Shown piece after piece: positions 59,071-64,000 of a DNA stretch of 64,000 bases. A program made the translations under genes and the position numbers. Source of the DNA: Ochotona curzoniae. Its lineage: Eukaryota; Chordata; Mammalia; Lagomorpha; Ochotonidae. The notes under the pieces were generated by a model. The model had not been told where the DNA came from. It was given only the letters and a program-made list of their open reading frames with translations, and did not search any database. The first letter of the stretch is position 1. Each line of letters opens with the position of its first letter. The stretch covers positions 13,817,001 through 13,881,000 of the forward strand of contig NW_024467083.1 of assembly GCF_017591425.1 (NCBI RefSeq), written 5' to 3'.

Positions 59071-59380
59071 TGTTGTAGGTTAAGGAGTTGATAGCGCCCC
59101 TTAAGCTGAGCAGTAACAGGCAGTGGTTTTGCAGCTAAAAACACCTGGACTAATTAGACTCAGCTGTATCCAATTGCTTGGCTAAATTAGGACTGGGTGG
59201 GAGGGTATGTAAGGAGAGGTGAAGGAGTCTTTGGAGAGACTTCTACCATCACTCGTCTCCTGTCGGTGCTTCATCCCCAGAACCTCTCCCTGTCCACGTT
59301 ACTGGCTCAGCTGACCGGAGCAAAGGTAAATAGAGTAAAGCAACTGCTCTAAAATAGTCCTTTTTGTTATTATAGTAACA
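59071..59380 (+). promoter_or_regulatory. Possible ancient LTR or promoter with first-exon-like end
   Basis: The segment starts TGTTGTAGG and ends TATAGTAACA, giving LTR-like TGTT/AACA ends 310 bp apart. It is much richer in GC and CpG than its surroundings. It has CCAAT at 59170-59174, a TATA-like 'gtatgtaagg' at 59205-59214, a CT-rich stretch at about 59255-59300, and a splice-donor-like CAAAG/GTAAAT with GT at 59326. That order suits a pol II promoter, as in a solo LTR. No flanking duplication is clear. I cannot name the family; an old gypsy-type or ERVL LTR is possible. Confidence 0.45.
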
Positions 59381-60084
59381 GGGAGAGCACCCCATAACTC
59401 CGTGAAAATATTCTGTCCTTACATTTTGCAGGTTGTGACAATTCTAGGACTTCCTGTGCCTGTAGATGGAGCTCTCTAATCTCTTCCAATAGTTGCATGA
59501 TTGCGTTTTCTTAGTTCATGCCTGAATTTTCATCTTCATAAATGCCATCCATCATTACGGATAAGAAGCATATCTTAAATATCTTGCTCCAGTGTAACCT
59601 GCTCTCCACTCATCACATCTATAGTATTTTGTTTTAAAATAAGGTAAAACTCACAGAAAATGAAGTGGGGAAATCGGACTTTAACATCTGCTCGGAAACA
59701 TTATTAAGCCCTATTTACTTAAGTGAAGCATTTAAACCAATGGTCACCAAATTAGTGAGTGTTTCAATGAGTCTGGTATTCGTTCTCAACAGCATCAAGG
59801 TTAGAATCGAAGTAAAGTGAAATCAACTCCTCCGTTGTTGCTTCTTCCTCTCTCCGAACTCTTGGTGGTTGCCTCTTTGGTTGCAGGCATCCAGAGATCT
59901 CTTGTTCTTCTGATTTACCGTGTTGCAGCACAGGCTTTGTAGACAGTTACTTTATTTAGCATGTTTCTAGAGATTCGCTGTTAAAATTATTTGTGTCTGT
60001 GAGTGTCACTCTTGCAGCTGTGTGGTGATATGCCATTTTCAGTGTCTAAAATCACATTTGTATTCATAGCCAATACAGTAGCTT
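59381..60084. other. Unassigned sequence
   Basis: 59381-59900 is less AT-rich and carries no named repeat. The 103-codon plus frame 60003-60314 runs into an old SINE. Confidence 0.45.
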
Positions 60085-60350
60085 ATTTTATTTATCTGAA
60101 AGGGAGAATTAGAGAGGGAAAAAGGGGGAGACTGAGAGATAAACAGATATATTTCATCCATGTGGTGGGTAACTATGAAAAGGCCTGTAGGAACGGGGCT
60201 GGGCAAACTAAAGTGAGGGAGCAGAACCCCACGGCAGCTTCCCTCATGGGTAGCAGCACTAACGTGCATCATCCATTACTGACTGCTTCCCAAAGGCATG
60301 GGAGGTTCATCTGAGACGGAGCTGTGGCTGCACCCTAAACACTCTTACAA
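60085..60350 (-). mobile_element. Old CSINE-type SINE, reverse
   Basis: Tail complement 'ttattttatttatctgaaag', an AG-rich complement of the CT stretch (60102-60138), 'acggggctgggcaaactaaa', and 'ccttccc'-like body remnants. Very diverged. Confidence 0.65.
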
Positions 60351-60695
60351 TCGAATTTGGAAGTTCAATGTTTTCTCCTCAATACAGTAATCTATACATC
60401 CAGATTTTATAAAAAATATTCAATTCTGAGTTTTATGCTGTATTATATACCTACAAGCAATCCATAAGAGATAATTTTGCCATAAACAGAACTCTCTAAA
60501 GTGCAATGCTGCTAAAAAAAAAAAACAGACTGTATCCAAAAAGCTTGCTGCTGTCTACCCTGACGCTTGTTTATGCCAATTTACATGTTGGCACACTTTG
60601 TATACCTCTTGCATATCTGCTATACTAATTGAACTTTTATGTAGATTGCTCAGTAGTGGTTTATATATATTTTTATATATATAATAAAAACACTG
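60351..60695. other. AT-rich spacer with short TA repeat
   Basis: A TA-rich run occupies about 60661-60687 just before the next SINE. No gene. Confidence 0.55.
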
Positions 60696-61025
60696 GTTGT
60701 GCTGCTATGATGGCCTAACTGGCTAATCCTCCACCTTCTAGTGCTGGCATCCCATACGGGCACTAGTTTTTATCCCAACTGCTCCATTTCTCATCCAGAT
60801 CCCTGCTAGTGGCATAAGAAAGCTGTAGAGGATGACCCAAAGCCTTGGGACTGAATTCCCATATAGGAGACCTGGAAGATGCTCCTGGCTCCTGGGTTCA
60901 GATTGCTTCAGCTGCAGCCATTTCATCCATTTGAGGAGTGAACGAGCAGATGGAAGAGTCTCTCTCTCATCCTGCTTCTCCTCTCTGTAAATTTTTCTTT
61001 GCAATAAAAGTAAGTAATTCTTTCA
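60696..61025 (+). mobile_element. CSINE-type SINE, older subfamily
   Basis: Full-length copy with 'atggcctaactggctaatcc' in the head, 'cagctgcagccatttcatcc' in the body, and 'tttgcaataaaagtaagtaa' as tail. The 'ggctaatcctcc' head is closer to older C-repeat forms than to the young copies. Confidence 0.91.
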
Positions 61026-62357
61026 GAAACAAATAGCCTAAAAATAGAAACCAGGAAATTATTAGCAAAACTATTTCAGTAGACGCTGTATATTCCTTCT
61101 CATGAAAAGAAACTAGGGTAGACAACTCCATTTGTTTTCAAAGAATATTGCTGGTCCTTCAAGTAAATTTTAGTGTTTGAGTGCCAAGTGAACTGTTTTA
61201 TTTTTTTTCTTTTTAATTAATTCATCCAACAGATACTTTCAATAGCACAGTAGCAAGCATTTCTGAGTTTACTGATATATAAACATCAAGAAAGTTCTAG
61301 GGGATAATAAATCTGAGCTGAACTAGCAGTGACTACACACAACATGAGATCACACTGGACCCACATTGAGACACAAAGTGCTTAAAATGAAAAAGAAGTG
61401 ATGATTTGATCTGGATTGAAGAAAATCATTAAAGAGAACACTTCCGGAAGCGCCCCTAGCACTGACCTAAGTATCTTTTAAGCTCATCAAATATCTATGA
61501 AAGAGAATCTTTTTTGTTTTGTAGTTGAAAAAAAAATCCTGTATTTAGTATATAGTTTCTACAAATCTGATATCCAAATAAATGATTAGAGTTGAGCAAA
61601 TGGTATTTTTGAGAATGGATTTGTAACAAATTTGGCTAAGATTAAAATCACTATGTGGTAGTATAGTTTTCAATTTCAATTGCCTATGTCTACCATCTTA
61701 AAATGAAAATTATATGTTACAGAATGACTCAAAATTGATTACTCTTACTTCATTTACTGCTGAACTTGTTCATTATAACAGGACTCACTCTGGAATCTAT
61801 CCTTAATAGCCATAATTTTTGTTCACAAATCTACATACTTTAACATTTCTTACCCTACTTGTTCATGTGTGTGTTCCTATACTAGGTCGCTGTTTCTTAA
61901 TTTCTTTTGGTAAAAATATTTTTCAAAACATAAAATTGTGACTTTAAGACAAATAAGAAAAGAACATGTATCAAAACATTTTATTTCACTGTTAATTAGT
62001 GAGAGGAACTTTAATATTGAAAATCAGTTCAAATGAGACTCCAAAGACAAGAGACAGATAGTGAATCATAAATATAAAATCAGTTTGCTACTAGCTGGGA
62101 AACTAATCCTTCTATAACTGAGAGAATATCAACCTAATCTTTATGGGTGAAATCTTGTCTGCATGGAGATGTATTACTTGTATTATTATCCGTTTTTTAA
62201 TAACTTACAAAACTATGTAATCCTACTCAAAAGAAATTTAAAATCCCTGTAGGATTAGGTAACGAGAGGGGATTCTACTGGAAGAATTCCTTCTTTGACA
62301 AGACAACCATTATTCTTTTAAAAATTTTCAAAGTTTTCAAAATCACATACACATCTT
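61026..62357. other. AT-rich sequence with a possible L2 relic
   Basis: 61213-61310 ('attcatccaacagatacttt' and on) faintly resembles reverse L2 ('attcattcaacaaatattta'). No gene or other repeat recognised. Confidence 0.45.
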
Positions 62358-62655
62358 TTTTTTTTTTAAGTTTCATTTTAAATGCAGAGTTACACAGAGA
62401 AAAGGGTTTTTTGCCTGCTGGTTCATATTTCAAACAGCTGCAAGGCTGGGCCATGCCAAACCAGAAGCAAGGGACTTCATCCAAATCTCAATGTGGGTGG
62501 CAGGGTTCCAAGCACTTGGGCCATGTTCTGCTTTCCCAGGCATAAAAACAGGAAGCTGAATTGGTAAATAGAACAGCCAGTGTTGTACCCATATCTGATG
62601 CTGATGCTTTAGGCAATTCAGGCAGTAGCTTAACCCACATACCCACAGCACCACA
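62358..62655 (-). mobile_element. Old CSINE-type SINE, reverse
   Basis: Poly(T) tail complement (about 62359-62368), 'gcctgctggttcatatttca', 'gggttccaagcacttgggcc', 'gctttcccaggcataaaaac', and head end 'cacatacccacagcaccac'. Confidence 0.87.
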
Positions 62656-62671
62656 GATGATATAAATCTAT

Positions 62672-62994
62672 TTTTTATTATTTTTTTAATTGGAAGACAG
62701 ATAAGATTTGCAGAGAAAAGGAGAGACAGAAAAACATCTTCCATCTGCTGGTTCACTCCACCAAATGGCTACAATGGCTGAAGCTGGGCTAATCTGAAGC
62801 CAACAGCTAGGAACTTCTTCTAGGTATCTCACATGGGTGCAGGGTTGCAAAATTGGCAAATCATCTGCTGCCTTCCCAGGCCACAAGCAGGTTTTGGAAG
62901 GGAAGTGGGACAGCTAGGACACGAACCAGTACCCACATGGGATCCCGATACTTGCAAGGTGAGCATTTAGCTATTGAATCATTGGACTGAGCTC
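62672..62994 (-). mobile_element. CSINE-type SINE, reverse, in tandem
   Basis: Lies 16 bp after the preceding reverse copy. It has 'tcttccatctgctggttcac', 'aggacacgaaccagtaccca' and ends 'attggactgagctca'. It is less diverged than its neighbour. Confidence 0.92.
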
Positions 62995-63094
62995 AACAGA
63001 AATATTATTATTATTACTTTTTTTGTGATAGACATTTGAAAACTTTACTATTAAATAAATCTGTGGTGATACTTACAAGGTTTGAGGAAAAACC

Positions 63095-64000
63095 CTAGCT
63101 ATAGGCAACTGCTTTGGTTGCCTTGTACCTAGGCAAGTGTTAACACTTCTGTGAGGAAAAACACCTAATAGCTGGCACGTACTCTGTGCCTGGTTAATGA
63201 GAAATCTGTGTTAGCTACACCAGAATTGGAGGGTCTGGGGATGCCTAGTTGGGTTAAGCCATAGTACCTGACATTAAGTGTTGCAGCAGGGTGTGGGCCA
63301 TGTCAGTCTGGGCTGCAGCACCTAAATAAACATGATTTGGTTGCAGATTCTGGAAGGGTCCTGAGTGCCCACCTCTGTTGGACTGCAGCACCTGCTGGTT
63401 TTGCACAGAGAGCTGCAGTTGTGATGGGATGAGCCAGGCTGGACCATAGAATTCACCTGACACTCATGGAAACTGTACCTGCTGTGTCACATGACAGCAT
63501 GAGCAGGCTAGGCTAGGCTATAGTATCTACCAACAGAGCTGGAATAGGTGTAGGTTTGTCATGTTGGGTTGGGATGCCTGCCACTGAATGCCAGGAGTGA
63601 AGGCCACTTGTAAGGCTGGGCTGTAGCGCCCAATAGCACACACAAAACCTGGGACTGGTAGTGAGCCTGGTATGGGAACTTGGGAATGTTCCAGCTAGGC
63701 TGCTGTTCCCACTGGTAAGCATGAAGTCTTCTTAGGATAGGGGGCAACAGTATTTGCCCACGTATGTGTAACCTGGGTCTGGTGGCTGGCCAGTTCACAT
63801 CACAGATTGGTAGGAACAAGGATCAGAATAGGGCACAGGCCAGGTTGGATTGCAACACCCCCAGTTCACATGAGGGTTGGGGATAGGCCAGGCTCCAAGG
63901 CCACTGTACCCACTTGTGAGAGCAGGGTCTGGAGCTGGCCAGGCTCAGGCTAGCTGAAACACTTGCAGGCTAATGCCAAGACTGGGGGTAGGCCATCAGA
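63095..64000 (-). mobile_element. G-rich internally repetitive block, probable L1 3' UTR, cut by window end
   Basis: The plus strand is G- and GC-rich, in contrast to its flanks. A core like GGCTGCAGCACC recurs at about 63311, 63381, 63619 (as gggctgtagcgcc), 63698 and 63847, with degenerate forms between, giving a spacing near 70-80 bp. The same core is found at 28182. Orientation follows the 26-28 kb block, whose poly(A) end points the same way. The L1 identity is inferred; the short reverse frames (69, 69, 86 codons) are chance. Confidence 0.5.

Overview
The window looks like AT-rich, gene-poor nuclear DNA of a lagomorph, most likely a pika (Ochotona). The main clue is a tRNA-related SINE of about 330 bp, present in roughly 40 copies on both strands. 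It has the lagomorph C-repeat (CSINE) layout: a tRNA-like head with pol III A and B boxes, a body, a CT-rich stretch, and an AATAAA-type A-rich tail. The youngest copies differ from the rabbit C-repeat sequence as I remember it, so I favour pika over rabbit. The species call is inference; the lagomorph call is firmer.

I found no protein-coding gene, rRNA, tRNA gene, CRISPR array or prokaryotic feature. The longest open frames (169 and 141 codons) match no domain I know. The 169-codon frame lies on a decayed L1; the 141-codon frame lies in unassigned sequence. Most other frames of 60 to 130 codons are chance readings through GC-richer SINE copies.

Layout: 0-7.8 kb is dense in old SINEs with one MIR. 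7.8-11.6 kb is AT-rich with no SINE. 11.6-14.9 kb holds three young SINEs with clear target-site duplications. 14.9-21.7 kb is dominated by decayed reverse-strand L1. 22.8-30.4 kb holds SINEs and a reverse-strand block that I read as lagomorph L1 3' UTR, including an 85-bp tandem repeat. 30.4-36 kb is mostly unique with scattered ancient repeats. 36.1-38.4 kb is a reverse-strand L1 3' half carrying two SINEs. 41.0-44.3 kb is a SINE cluster. 44.35 kb holds a 118-bp palindrome. 49.3-50.3 kb is another reverse-strand L1 piece. 50.3-56.0 kb has no SINE. 56-63 kb has more SINEs plus MIR/L2 relics and a promoter-like segment near 59.1-59.4 kb. 63.1-64.0 kb is a G-rich, internally repetitive block related to the one at 28 kb and runs off the end.

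Every L1 piece I could orient with reasonable confidence is on the minus strand, while SINEs are about evenly split. This would fit an intron of a plus-strand gene, but no exon was identified. The best leads for follow-up are the palindrome, the LTR/promoter-like segment at 59 kb, the mosaic and internally deleted SINEs, the two related G-rich repeat blocks, and an orphan GC-rich segment at 39.8 kb.
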